64,000 nt of DNA from Sorex araneus (lineage: Eukaryota > Chordata > Mammalia > Eulipotyphla > Soricidae). The notes below the pieces were generated by a model, which did not search any database, was not told where the DNA came from, and worked only from the letters and a program-made list of their open reading frames with translations. The translations under genes were made by a program, and so were the position numbers. Of this stretch, positions 23,330-35,189 are shown one piece after another. Numbering within the stretch: position 1 is the first letter of the stretch; the number at the start of each line of letters is the position of its first letter. The DNA lies in the NCBI RefSeq assembly GCF_027595985.1, contig NC_073302.1:220940723-221004722 (forward strand), given 5' to 3'.

Positions 23330-23518
23330 GAGGCCAGGCAGTCAGGTGAGCAACGCGGCCGGAGAAATGCTCCGGACCAGAATCCGGGCCAACAACACCA
23401 GGGATCCAGACGGAGGAGGTACAGCTGGGACGCCTTCTCCAAATGGAGCCCTGGCGACACTGAGCAGCAACTAACACGGCTCCGGGTTGCGGGACTGGAA
23501 CACATCCAAACCAGTTTT
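23330..23518. other. Unidentified GC-rich segment
   Basis: A CpG-containing island of about 190 bp ('gcaacgcggccggagaaatg', 'ctccgggttgcgggactgg') contrasts sharply with AT-rich flanks. It ends at a palindromic tandem repeat. It may be the 5' part of a retroelement such as an L1 5' UTR or the non-autonomous element whose 3' end lies at 23636-23900. I cannot assign it. Confidence 0.4.
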
Positions 23519-23596
23519 GTATGTTTTTAGAAAACATACAATTGTATGTTTTTAGAAAACATACAATTGTATGTTTTCTAAAAACTGAAAACATAC
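23519..23596. repeat. Palindromic 25-bp tandem repeat
   Basis: Two copies of a 25-bp unit (23519-23543, 23544-23568) and a modified third (23569-23596). Each unit is itself near palindromic: 'gtatgttttt' pairs with 'agaaaacatac'. Confidence 0.9.
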
Positions 23597-23635
23597 AATC
23601 TTTTAATGGAAAACCAATTATCAAATGCTTCCTTA

Positions 23636-23900
23636 GTAAGGCTGTCTTTCTTGGGGGGAAACTCCAACAACAATAGTGAGTTTTGTTTTGCAATATGGAA
23701 CGTAATCAAGGTAAAGAGAAAATGAAGTGAAATTCATCAGTTATACAGTGGGGGGTGGGGGGCGGGGGGTATACTGGGGATTCTGGTGGTGGAATATGGG
23801 CACTGGTGAAGGTATGGTGTTTGAATATTGTATAACTGAGACATAAACCTGAAAACTGTGTATCTTTCCACATGGTGATATAACAAAAATTTTTTTTAAA
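23636..23900 (+). mobile_element. L1-tailed non-autonomous element, 3' part
   Basis: 'ctccaacaacaatagtgag', 'gtgaaattcatcagttata', a G-run, 'tggtggtggaatatgggcac', 'tgtataactgagacataaacc' and 'tttccacatggtgat' match, in order, the reverse complement of 54530-54795. The same 3' terminus, without the upstream part, occurs at 49802-49928. The last 60 bp resemble the L1 3' end of the window, suggesting a family mobilised by L1. Confidence 0.72.
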
Positions 23901-24029
23901 AAAATAAATAAATAAAAATCTTTAAAAATTAAAAAAATAATAATAAAATTTAAAAAATCAAGGTTATAGTTAGGTGTAAGCATATGAAAATATTATATTT
24001 AAATATTTTCACCTCAGGACATTAAATTG

Positions 24030-24168
24030 TGTTTGGGGGTCACACCTAACCATATGGGGTTGGGCTGGGGGAGATAAGTGGTAACAGAGATCAAACCCAG
24101 GACCTGGCACAGGTGAAACAGATGCTTGCTTCACACTATCTGTCAGCCGCAATACTGCCCCTCTTCTA
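24030..24168 (-). mobile_element. tRNA-derived SINE fragment
   Basis: 'gggggtcacacctaaccata' on the left is the reverse complement of the SINE 3' end, and 'agatcaaacccaggacc' is its B-box region reversed. The middle of the body is missing or replaced. Confidence 0.55.
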
Positions 24169-24402
24169 CAACCCTGAGAGCATACTAGATGTGTCATCTT
24201 TTGCTTCTATTTTGAAGCTATGCAGCTGGGGCTTCAACTCAGAAGGGAGGTTTCTGAAGGGAGACGATGAGAGAAGGAAAAGTGAAGGGTTCTAAGGGAA
24301 TTAAGCAACAGGAAGATTGTAAGACATACCCAAGAGCTCAAGCTTGGAATCGTAGCTCAGCCTGTAATTACGTTTAAATTACTTAATTTTCTCAAATAAC
24401 TT

Positions 24403-24564
24403 ATCTATTTATTTATTTATTTATTTCAGGGGTGTCATACCCAGCAACACTCAGGGGTCACTCCAGCTGGGGCTTGGGGAACCATACATAGTGTCGGGGA
24501 TCAATCATAGGTTGACCGTGAGCAAAGCAAGTGCCCTGGCAGCTCTGCCATCTCTCTGGCCCCA
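24403..24564 (-). mobile_element. tRNA-derived SINE
   Basis: The left edge is a (TTTA)n tail (24403-24427), then 'ggtgtcatacccagcaacactcagggg', 'gtgtcggggatcaatcatagg' and 'ctgccatctctctggcccc', the reversed family order. Nearly full length, moderately diverged. Confidence 0.8.
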
Positions 24565-24889
24565 AGTTACTTCACTTTTCATTTCCCCATGTAAAATGGG
24601 TGGTAAGTAATAGTGGGTGCCTGCCCTTCTGTGTTGTCAGAGTGCTGGAGGAATTAATACAGCATGCAAGGCTTCTTGGCCCTCGGTGAGTCTAGCATAG
24701 CTGTGCTTTATATGCACTTGCTTATTTAAAAGATATTTCCCTTTAATGATTTCTGAGATGAATAAGTAGTGGGGAGAAATGACTTTATTATCCTACCCCA
24801 GGGCTGAGTCAGCTGGGTAGAGAAAAGGCTGGCGCTGTGTTCTTTTCAAACACAGTTCATCATCGTAATTTCTTTTTAAAAAAACAATT

Positions 24890-25110
24890 CACTTCCTTTC
24901 CTCCTCCCCCCATAAAAGCCCTTTGGGAAGTTTTGCTTTATTGCTAATGGTGTTCTTTATAACTGAATGATCAATTCAACTGAGATTAATTGAGCATGGC
25001 GCTGGCAGCATCTGTGAAGCCATTTATCAGGGAGAAGGGCCCGTCACGCTGGAGCCCCCCAGCTGTCATTAGCTGAGCTTCCTTCCAGCAGTCGCAGGCA
25101 CACCTGAGCC
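24890..25110. promoter_or_regulatory. Candidate conserved non-coding element
   Basis: This is repeat-free sequence between retroelements. It contains AT-rich homeodomain-like sites ('gagattaattgagc' near 24981) and an E-box next to a TAAT-type core ('cagctgtcattagctgag', 25060-25077), followed by GC-rich DNA. The combination resembles developmental enhancers that are conserved across mammals. This is an inference from texture and motifs only; no alignment was possible. Open frames across it have no domain. Confidence 0.3.
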
Positions 25111-25507
25111 TCAGGTGGCCCCATGTGTTCTCTGTGTGGGACAAGCTGGGGCAGAGACGCCCTGCATGCCCTACTTCTGGTCGCCAGCAGGAGGGCTGCC
25201 TGGCTGTGGGTGACCCTTGCAAGCCCAAGATGCCAAATATACACCGATATCAAGTCAGCCTCTTCTGAACAATTTACAAAAATAAATAAATAAATAAATA
25301 GATTAAATAAATCTAATTTTAAGTCACTATGAGCTGGATTCTAGCCAGTAGAGTCTTATGAATGTGGTACCAAAGCCATACGTCTGCTTCTGAAGTGGTA
25401 GGCAGCACGGCTTGGTGATAGTGCCTCATTTGAGTTGTGGCTATAAGATCTTCACTGTATATTATTCTAAGTTATTAGATGCCTCTGCTTATAAATAGCC
25501 CTATTAT

Positions 25508-25567
25508 TTATATATATATATATATGTGACAGTTGGCATGCATTACATACATAGTGATGATGATGAT

Positions 25568-25598
<31 letters not shown>

Positions 25599-25612
25599 AT
25601 GATGATGATGAT
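25508..25612. repeat. (TA)n and (GAT)n/(GAG)n microsatellites
   Basis: A TA run (25508-25525) is followed 30 bp later by a compound trinucleotide repeat: GAT units, then eight or so GAG units, then GAT units (25555-25612). Confidence 0.95.
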
Positions 25613-25619
25613 AGTTGAA

Positions 25620-25800
25620 ATTTCTTAAACTTAGGTGCCAGGCAATCTTGAAGCATTTCAAAGCTACTCCACAGCTACTTCCTCACTGCCTCTGAACTGT
25701 AACTTCAATTATTTCCTTGTTTTCAGATGAAGAAGTCAAACACAGAGAGGTTAAGTAACTTGCTCACAGTTCCTCAACAAGTCTTTGGCTTACAACTCAG
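25620..25800. repeat. MIR-like remnant
   Basis: 'ttccttgttttcagatgaagaagtcaaacacagagaggttaagtaacttgctcacagttc' read in blocks of 20 or fewer is the classic antisense MIR order (poly-pyrimidine, 'gatgaggaaac', 'cagagaggttaagtaacttgc'). 'gctacttcctcactgcctc' precedes it. Confidence 0.55.
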
Positions 25801-26099
25801 TGATGTGGCTGCAGAATCCACCCTCCCCTCCCTCTTTTCCCGAGCCCTTTATGTTACTCTGCCTCACATGGTGTATGTATATGCACTTTTCATACGCATT
25901 CATTGCTAATGCAGGGGTGCAGGATGCTCTGCCACTACCTAACAGCATCTTTTCAAATTGCTCAACTTGGCCTGCTCTCCAAGCCCATGTTCTCCTTTGA
26001 ACACTTATCTTACTTGCTTGTCTCCATGTTTTTTTGCTTGCTAATTTCCACTCAGGAGAAGCAATTGTTCTCTCTTTAACACAAATTCCCACTCTTTCT

Positions 26100-26315
26100 C
26101 TCCTCTCACATCTTTCTTTTTTTTTTTTTTTTTTTGCTTTTTGGGTCACACCCAGCGATGCTCAGGGGTTACTCCTGGCTTTGCACTCAGGAATTACTCC
26201 TGGCGGTGCTTGGGGGACCATATGGGATGCCGGGGATCGAACCCGGGTCGGCCGCGTGCAAGGCAAACGCCCTACCCACTGTGCTATCGCTCCGGCCCTC
26301 CTCTCACATCTTTCT
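26100..26315 (-). mobile_element. Young full-length tRNA-derived SINE
   Basis: A perfect 18-bp TSD 'ctcctctcacatctttct' (26100-26117, 26298-26315) flanks a complete element. On the minus strand it starts 'ggccggagcgatagcacagt', has a clean B box 'gggttcgatccc', 'ccatatggtcccccaagcac', 'gagccaggagtaacccctg', and 'tgtgacccaaaaagc' with poly(A). CpGs of the head are mostly retained. It is the best-preserved SINE in the window and serves as the family reference. Confidence 0.95.
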
Positions 26316-26376
26316 AAGCAAGTTTTATTCAGCAAAAACTATCTTACTTCACTAAAAAAAATGCACTCGACTTTCA

Positions 26377-26857
26377 TCCATTTTGATCTGACTTTTGTGC
26401 ATGGTGTCAGGTCAAGGTCTAAACCCATTCTTTTACGTGTGGTTGACCAGTTATGCCAGCACCATTTGTTAAAGAGGCTTTCCTTGCTCCACTTCATATT
26501 TCTTGCTCCCTTATCAAAAATTAGGTGTTCATACAATTGGGGTTGTGTGTAGGGATATTCCACCCTGTTCCATTGGTCTTTGGCTCTGTTCTCGTTCCAG
26601 TACCATGCTGTTTTAATTGTTACCACTTTGTAGTAGAGTTTAAGGTTGGGGAGGGTGATGCCTCCCATCGTCGTTTTCTCAAGAATTGCTTTAGCTATTC
26701 GTGGGTGTTTATTGTTCAATATGAATTTCAGGATTGCTTGGTCTATTTCTTTGAAGAATTTCATGGGTATCCTTATGGGGATCGCATTGAATCTGTATAG
26801 TGCTTTAGGGAGTATTGCCATTTTGACAATGTTAAGTCTTCCTATCCATGAGCAGGG
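26377..26857 (-). pseudogene. L1 ORF2 fragment, post-RT region (inverted part)
   Basis: One continuous frame of about 150 codons encodes the region after the reverse transcriptase palm and thumb: '[20 protein letters not shown]', '[13 protein letters not shown]', 'KTAWYW', '[12 protein letters not shown]' and 'NKWCWHNW', all in the order known for mammalian L1 ORF2p. Catalytic RT motifs lie upstream and are absent. The frame's last residues come from the TSD, not from L1. Confidence 0.88.
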
Positions 26858-27789
26858 ACCTCAACATCAGACCACAATCCATAAGGTACATTGAAGACAA
26901 GGTCGGAAAAACCCTCCACGATATTGAAGCCGAAGGTATCTTCAAAGATGACAAGGAACTAAGCAATCAAGTAAAAACAGAAATAAACAAATGAGATTAT
27001 ATTAAACTAAGAAGCTTCTGCACCACAAAAGACACAGTGACCCGAATACAAAGGCAATCTACAGAATGGGAAAGGATATTCACCCAATACCCCTCCGATA
27101 AGGGGTTGATATCAAGGGTATATAAAGCACTGGTTGAACTCTACAAGAAGAAAACATCCAGCCCCATCAGAAAATGGGGCAAAGAAATGAACAGAAACTT
27201 TCTCAAGGAAGAAATACGAATGGCCAAAAGGCATATGAAAAATTGCTCTGCATCACTAATCATCAGGGATATGCAGATCAAAACAACTATGAGATACCAC
27301 CTAACACCACAGAGACTGGCACACATCCAAAAGAACAAAAGCAACTGCTTTTGGAGAGGATGTGGGGAAAAAGGGACCCTCCTACACTGCTGGTGGGAAT
27401 GCCGACTGGTTCAACCCTTCTGGAAAACAATATGGTTGTGCCTCAAAAAATTAGAAATTGAGCTCCCATTTGACCCAGCAATACCACTTCTGGGAATATA
27501 CTCTGGAGAGGCAAAAAGATATAGCCAAAATGACATCTGCACATTTATGTTCATCACAGCACTATTTACGATAGGTAAAATCTGGAAAAAAACCGAATGC
27601 CCAAGAACAGATGACTGGCTAAAGAAACTTTGGTACATCTACAGAATGGAATACTATGAAGCTGTCAGAAAATATGAAGTTATGAATTTTACATACAAGT
27701 GGATCAACATGGAAAGTATCATGCTAAGTGAAATGAGTCAGAAAGAGAGAGACAGACATAGAAAAATTGCACTCATCTGCAGAATATAA
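26858..27789 (+). pseudogene. L1 ORF2 C-terminal fragment
   Basis: The frame from 27037 to 27789 gives about 250 residues of the ORF2p C-terminus: '[18 protein letters not shown]', '[20 protein letters not shown]', the cysteine-rich block with [14 protein letters not shown] (27358-27402), '[20 protein letters not shown]' and '[15 protein letters not shown]'. A stop lies upstream near 26992 ('aaatga'). The cysteine motif is intact, but the fragment cannot make a working ORF2p. Confidence 0.9.
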
Positions 27790-28374
27790 AACAACAGAAT
27801 GGAGGCCTAACACCCAAGAATAACAGAAATAAGTACCAGATTTGCTCCATGGCTTGGAGACCAGCCTCACATGCTGGAGGAAAGGGCAGCTCAGATAGAG
27901 AAGGGAATACCATGCAAAAATGTGGTGGGAGGACCCGTTCAGGATGGGAGAGGCGTGCATGGAGCAGACTATAGGCCGAACACATTGGCCACCCAAGACC
28001 TCCATTACTAACCACAATGCCCAAAGGGAGAGAGGGAACAAAGGGGAATGCTCTGCCAATAGGGCAGGGTGGGGAGGGGAATGGGGTGGGAGGGTGTGGT
28101 AGGGATGATGATGGGGTCAACAGTGGAGAATGGGTAGTGGTGGAGGGATAGATACTCAAGCTGTATATGACTGAAACACAAGCATGAGAATATGTAAACC
28201 TGTATCTGTACCCCCACGGTGATTCATTAATTTAAAAAAATTAAAAAATAAAAAAATAAAATGCAGGAGCTTATTAACTTAAAAAAATGCACTCAACTTT
28301 CAAGGGTGAATGTTGTATATACCCATGTTGGTCATCAATAACTCAGACTTGAACTTACATAATATTTTATTGCA

Positions 28375-29205
<831 letters not shown>

Positions 29206-30428
29206 ACTAAAACTAAGAACATTTAGTCATTCAAGCCAAGGTTTCCAAGACATCGCCCACAATTTTCCTCAGTAGAAACATTCTCCTCATCTAAGTCTGC
29301 CTCCTTTCCCTCCTCCCAGGAGGAACGCAATTCATGTATATGCCTATGTCTTAATTGTTCAACACTCACAGTACATAAAATGTTTCAGATGCTGTGCCCC
29401 ATCGTGATGATGAGAGGTACTTGTCAGTGCACTGGCTACAGTGCCCATATATCAAATCCTATACCATTTGGGTTGTTTCGGGGTGAGCTGTGAACTTGGG
29501 ACAGTGGGAACCATCTCTGAATCAAGCAGATTGTCCTCCACGATATGGTGGGCCTCATCCAAGCATGGGAGGTCTGGCCAGAGAAGAATACTGACTTCAC
29601 CTGAATGAGAGAGAACGCCTTTAGCATTCAGTTTTCATATTCAAACTGTAACATCTGCAGGTCTTCCTTTGTGCCTTAACCCATTCAGCCTGCTTGAACA
29701 AAATACCACAAACTGGGTGGCTGATAGTCAACAGAAACGTATTTCTGAAGGCTGGAGTCTGAGAGAAGATGCCAGAACATGGTCAAGCAAGATCTCTCAT
29801 GAGTCCCAGACTCATCATATCCTCACAAGGGAAGAGGGGCTGTGGAGCACTCGTGGGCTCCTTTATAAGTGTGCTCATCTAACTTACGAATATTCCATCT
29901 TAGGATGTCCTCACCCGTGAAGACTATTTCTTAAGACCACCCGGCTTCAGCCTTAAGACGGCAGGGTTAAGGGGACACAAACATGCAGGTCATAGTAAGG
30001 AGTTCAAGCACTGTTCCTGGCAGAAGGTTGATTTCCAGAGACCTTTCTCTGATGTTAAGTTCATGTGTGAAGGTGATTCCTACTGTGAATCCTGGACCCC
30101 ATTTGTTTCCCTGATAACCAGATCTGGCTGGGACTCTGATCGAAGTCTCGTGTCCCCAGGGGTGGTGAAATCATCTGGGGGATTGCTAGCACAAATACTC
30201 TCCTTGAGTCAGAGGGTCTGGATAGGCATGCTGGTCCAAAGTTCTCTAAAAAGCATGGCTAAGTGAAGACCCAGGACGAAGCAATGATCCAAGATTTGGG
30301 ATTCATTTATACCCATCATCACATGTACTAGTAGCTCTGAGTAAATTTCCTTGTATGTGCATCAACTTCCTGTCAGTTCTGTTTCTCTGAAAAACCCTAC
30401 TCCACCCACACATAATCAAAGGTGCTCG

Positions 30429-30430
<2 letters not shown>
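29206..30430. other. Anonymous DNA with an old repeat at about 29685-30000
   Basis: 'gcctgcttgaacaaaatacc', 'acaaactgggtggctgatag' and 'ggggacacaaacatgcaggtcatag' bound a segment resembling a common ancient mammalian interspersed repeat ('...aaataccacaaactgggtggctta...' to '...ggggacacaaacattcag...'). I recognise the pattern but not the family name. A matching end ('aacatatgaacttgggggga') lies near 57640. No gene is seen. Confidence 0.4.

Positions 30431-30477
<47 letters not shown>
30431..30477. repeat. (CA)n dinucleotide repeat
   Basis: About 23 CA units between 'gctcgag' and 'tcaacacag'. Confidence 0.96.
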
Positions 30478-30479
<2 letters not shown>

Positions 30480-31628
30480 AACACAGCTGTCACAGGCGTG
30501 GCGGGGAGGTTCTACTTTGGAGAGCAGGGGCGAAGGAACTGTTCAGCTTTGCAAGAGACTTCAAGAGCGTGCTCTTGCCTGAGGAGCAATTCTAACCTCG
30601 AGGACAATGCTTTTCATCTACATAACCAGAGTACAAAGGTAGGGAAGAATATGGAGCTTTCGTCCCAACGTTTAAGGGACAAACCTGGGAAGTACCAGAC
30701 CCCACACAAGAAGGAAGCAACGTCTGTGATTCAGATCCTGCCACTGGCCTTTTAAACTTGGAATCATAGAATCCAAAAGGGAGGGAGATTCTCTTCCCTT
30801 CTCTACCATATTTTTTTCCTAAGCAAAAAAACAACAATGAGCAAAGGAAATCCTTTGTGGGAGACTTCCTACCATTTCTTACTGACCATTCAAAAAAAAA
30901 AAAAAAAACTCATGGAATTGTGCCCTCTCTCCCAGCAAAGGCCTTGCATGGGGCTGAACTCAATGATCATTTGGCTCTTCCTGTTGAAGTTATTTTGCAA
31001 GTGGTCCTGGATCATCATAGCCACATTGGAGAAAAACTTTGGGCCAGCAAACTCATCCAGATCGGATGGCTAAGAAGATCATTTGTGCTAGCAAACCCCT
31101 GAAAATATTTCATCACTCCTGGAACACTGAGGCTGCAACCAAAATCTCAACCAGATCATATTAACAACCCCTATATGGAGGTTGGGGTGGGGGGGTAAGT
31201 GGGGTCCAGTGTTTACAATGGGACTCACCTTCCCACAGGAACTTAACACCAGAGAAAGGTCCTTAGAAACCAATCTCTGCCAAGAACAGAACCAGAATTT
31301 TTTTTTCCATTACTGAATCTTGGAAACATTCCAACACAACGGCCCCAAACCAGTTTCCTTCATGTAACTATTGCCAGTCAAACACCATTGGCATATCCAC
31401 CTACAAATAAACAGCCAGCAAGGTCTGGTCAGAGGCGAAACACTGTTTTCTCAACACCCAAACCAGCAATTTTTTACAGAGTCTGCTTGATGTTTTGGGT
31501 CTCCCCACTGAATCCCAACATGGGGAGGGTGGAGGCCCTTCCCCATGTCGCTGCCCAGTGTACCTGCCAGAAATTCTGACTCTATGAAATATATCTAGAC
31601 AGAAAGTAAAGATGATGTTTGGAAATCA
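30478..31628. other. Anonymous DNA
   Basis: No exon or RNA gene recognised. A poly(A) run of 18 at 30891-30908 follows no recognised element. Confidence 0.4.
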
Positions 31629-31822
31629 ATAGAGACTGGAGCCAAAATACAACAGATAGGGTGTTTGCCTTGCATGTGGTCAATGGGGTGCCATCCCTGG
31701 CACTACATGTGGTCCCCTGAACACCACCAGTGGTGAACCCTGAGTGCAGATCCAGGAGTAAGACCTGAGCACTGCTGGGTGTGATCCCAAAACAAAAAAC
31801 CAACAGCAATAGCCAGTAAAAA
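31629..31822 (+). mobile_element. tRNA-derived SINE
   Basis: It runs 'gactggagccaaaatacaac', 'agggtgtttgccttgcatgtgg', 'tggtcccctgaacaccacc', 'gatccaggagtaagacctgag', 'gggtgtgatcccaaaac' and an A-rich tail. A second SINE follows within about 10 bp in the same orientation. Confidence 0.82.
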
Positions 31823-31828
31823 AAGAGT

Positions 31829-32012
31829 GAGTTCAGAATGATAGCACAGTAAGTAGGGCATTTGCTTTGTGTGTGGCCCACCCTGGCTCAATCCCACCAC
31901 TCAGTGAATCCCTAAGCATCCTGGCTCTAGGATGACCCCAGAGCCCAGAATCTGGAGCTGTCTGAGAACCACTGGGTGTGGCCCCAAAATAAAAACCGAA
32001 AAGTGAAGTAAA
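31829..32012 (+). mobile_element. tRNA-derived SINE, second of a tandem pair
   Basis: 'gttcagaatgatagcacagtaag' and 'agggcatttgctttgtgtgtgg' start a second copy; 'tgggtgtggccccaaaataaa' ends it. The middle is diverged, with 'ggatgaccccagagcccag' in place of the usual body start. Confidence 0.78.
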
Positions 32013-32355
32013 GTTGGGGAGGGGGAATCTAATAAATGTCTTTTTTTTTTTAAATATATAATCATTGACCAAAACACCAAGTGGGAAGAGGGAACAGACA
32101 TTCCAGAAGTTCAGTTGTGGGTTTTTGTTTTTTTGGGTTTTTTTTTAAGAATGAAAGAGATACTCTGGTGAGAAACTGTCCCCTGGGGAAAAACAGCGAA
32201 GGATAGATCTATCATTTATTTGTTTATTATCTGTCTTCCCTTCTCTCTGGATGCTCGACCCGCCTGCCAGTGCGGGGATTGTCTGTTTGGCTGACACTTC
32301 CCTGGTGTCTAGAACAGGCCTGACTAAGAGGGGGTGCGTAGTGCATTCTAGATGA

Positions 32356-32800
<445 letters not shown>

Positions 32801-34930
32801 TCAGAGAGGACGAAGGAAGATGGATGGATTGCTAAAATCCTTATCATTTATGGGGTGAAGATTTGCGAAGAGCTGGAGCCAAGAGGCCCGAGTGTTTGGG
32901 TCTGGATGGACCCCAGTTACTGGGAGTGTGACCTTGACCTGACTTCCCTCTCTCAGCACAGGACTATCTCCCCACCCCACCCCCTTGTCACAGTGCCATT
33001 CCTGCATCCCTCACCAATTCTGATGGGAATAAGTTTCTTGGCTCTGTCCTGGGACAGGAAAGGGCCAGTAACTCTTGAAGGCCTAAGAGGGACCCGGAAG
33101 CTCAAGCAGGAGCACATTGAATTGGGTTTAGGAAGTGAGGAATCTCCTTGCACTCCCTCGGGTCACTCCCTCATCACATCACATTATGCAACAGGGGTGA
33201 TGTTCAAAAACAAAGAGATCGCTTCCGAAGTAGCCAACAGTGTTCCAGCAGCGAAGTCCCCGACCTTTGGACAACATTCCTGCCAGCTGGAGGTGGGGCT
33301 TTCCGGAAAAGAGGCCCCAGGCTGTGGCTTCCCTTGAGGGGTCCCCAGCTCTGGTGGGCGTGTCCCAGCCCAGTTCCCTGTCAGAGGAATCTGGAGATCA
33401 GCAGATAACAGGGAGGTCTGTCTCCACTCCTGGTGCTGGGGCAGCGTCCAAAAACAAATGAGAAGAATCAGTCATGGTCAAAGTCCTAGAGAGAGCGCTC
33501 CCACCCTCACCCTTAGGATCAGGCCATCATCTGCTGAGGTAGTGCTGGCAAGTCAGCCAGCCTCCATAGGAGCTGCTGGGCGCTCTGCTAAGCACTTACC
33601 AAATATTGTGACATCTGATTTATTCAGACAGCCTTTTGTGGCAGATCCTGTTGTTGCAGACAGAGAAGTCAAGGCTCGGAGAGCAGATATGACAGTCGCT
33701 TAATCCACATGGACTGGCCCCACCTCTCCAGCCCCTTTCCGCCACACAGCCAGGAAGTGAGTTCTGTGTGGCAGGAAGGTGGGGCTTGCCTTCCAGCCCT
33801 TTGACACTGGAATGCTCCCAATTCCTGACCAAGCGTTTCAGCTCTCAGATGAACACAGAAGCAATCAACCACATTCTCATCACTTCCGTTTTATAATGTA
33901 CTATCGGACCAATATCCTCCGGTTTCTGAGCCATATGTTTCTCTGGGCTGGGCTGGTTTAAGTCCTGTAAAGTGTCTGAAGCACCGAACTTGGGCGAGGG
34001 ATCATAGTGGAACACATGTAAAGTATGTATGAGGTCCTGCTCTGGGTCCCTGGATCACACACCCACATACTCACACACTCACATAAACACACCCCAGTTT
34101 GCAACACTATTTCCCCACCTTTCCCTCTCCACTCCCACCCACACCTGAATTGCCAAGTAGGTTCTGACCCCACCAAAATACCAGCCAGGCCCATGGTGCT
34201 CAGTAGGCATTTGTTTCCACTGTACTCTTTGATTTCTCAGTCCCTTCTACACTGTTAACCATGGCCTGGTCCTTCAAACCTGCTCTTGCCTTGGGAACCT
34301 CACTCCCTCTCCTGATTTTCCTCCCAGCCCTTCAGCTGCTCATCCCAGTTGGCCTTCAGCACCTCCTGTGACTCTGCTCATCCCTTAAGTGTCAGTCAGG
34401 GTGTCTCAGAATTCTGTCCTGTGTTCCCCTCCTCCCTCTGAACACTCTCTAAGAAGGATACTACTAACTTTCAAGCCTGATATGTGCATGTGAGTTATTT
34501 CCATATCTCTGCCTCCTGCTCGATTTAATTTCTGAGCTCTAGACCTATGTATTGAGGCTGCAGTGGGCCTAATCTCTCCACTAGGAGAAACAAAACCTCT
34601 CTTAAGATTTGCCTGTGTTGGCATCTGCCTTATTTCTCCCACCAAATACTCCTCCTTTCTAATATATTGATTCTTCCTTCTTCTGACGCATAGTATATCC
34701 TTTGTCTCTTGTTCTGGGAAAGTTCTAAGCATCCCTCTTCCCTGGCTCAGTTCCAATCACCCTTCAAATATTGATGTGAATATCACTTCCCAGGAAGTAA
34801 AGTGGCATCAAAATCAGCAAATTCTCAGTGCCCAGCATTGCTCCATTTGCACCTATTTGCTTGTCTGGTTGTGGTCTAGTTTTTCTATCTCCTCCTTTAA
34901 ACTAGACTTATACTATTTAACACATCTTGG
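32801..34930. other. Low-repeat DNA, MIR-like at 33560-33720
   Basis: 'gctgggcgctctgctaagcactta', then 'gcagacagagaagtcaaggctc' (33576-33680) follow MIR order. The rest is moderately GC-rich and mostly unique. Frames at 32855-33337 and 34406-34756 lack recognisable domains, so no exon is called. Confidence 0.4.
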
Positions 34931-35189
34931 TTAGTTCTCAAACCATGCAGTACCTAAACATTGGTCAAGACAATGAAGAGGAATCACAGCATCATTTAAT
35001 CTGACCTCAGGGCCCTCTCAAGTTCATTGAACTCACAGACACAGAAATTTGCAGGGTGATGTGACCAGCAAGCCCTTCTTCCTAGTAAACCCTCTTTATT
35101 CTCTCTCAACCTCCTACCCCCACCCTGCTACCTGGTAATCTCAGTTTCTCAGTACAAAGTCAAGGATTTGTCATCATTTAATACTATCT

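Larger units (their letters stand above)
26354..28302 (+). mobile_element. 5'-inverted L1, 1.9 kb
   Basis: Direct repeats of about 22 bp ('aaaaaatgcactc' + g/a + 'actttca'; 26354-26376 and 28281-28302) bracket it. 26377-26857 is inverted ORF2, readable on the minus strand as [16 protein letters not shown], then [13 protein letters not shown], then [11 protein letters not shown], up to SKWMK. At about 26858 the orientation flips and ORF2 continues without loss ('IRPQSIRYIEDKVGKTL'), runs to the end of ORF2 near 27789, then the 3' UTR and an A-rich tail. Between the tail and the TSD lies a 20-nt segment (28261-28280). It is a twin-priming product, 5' truncated and inactive. Confidence 0.92.

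Noticed and set aside
26118-26297. tRNA gene (A and B box-like motifs)
   Set aside because: The motifs belong to the tRNA-derived head of a dispersed SINE; no cloverleaf acceptor stem or anticodon arm is maintained.
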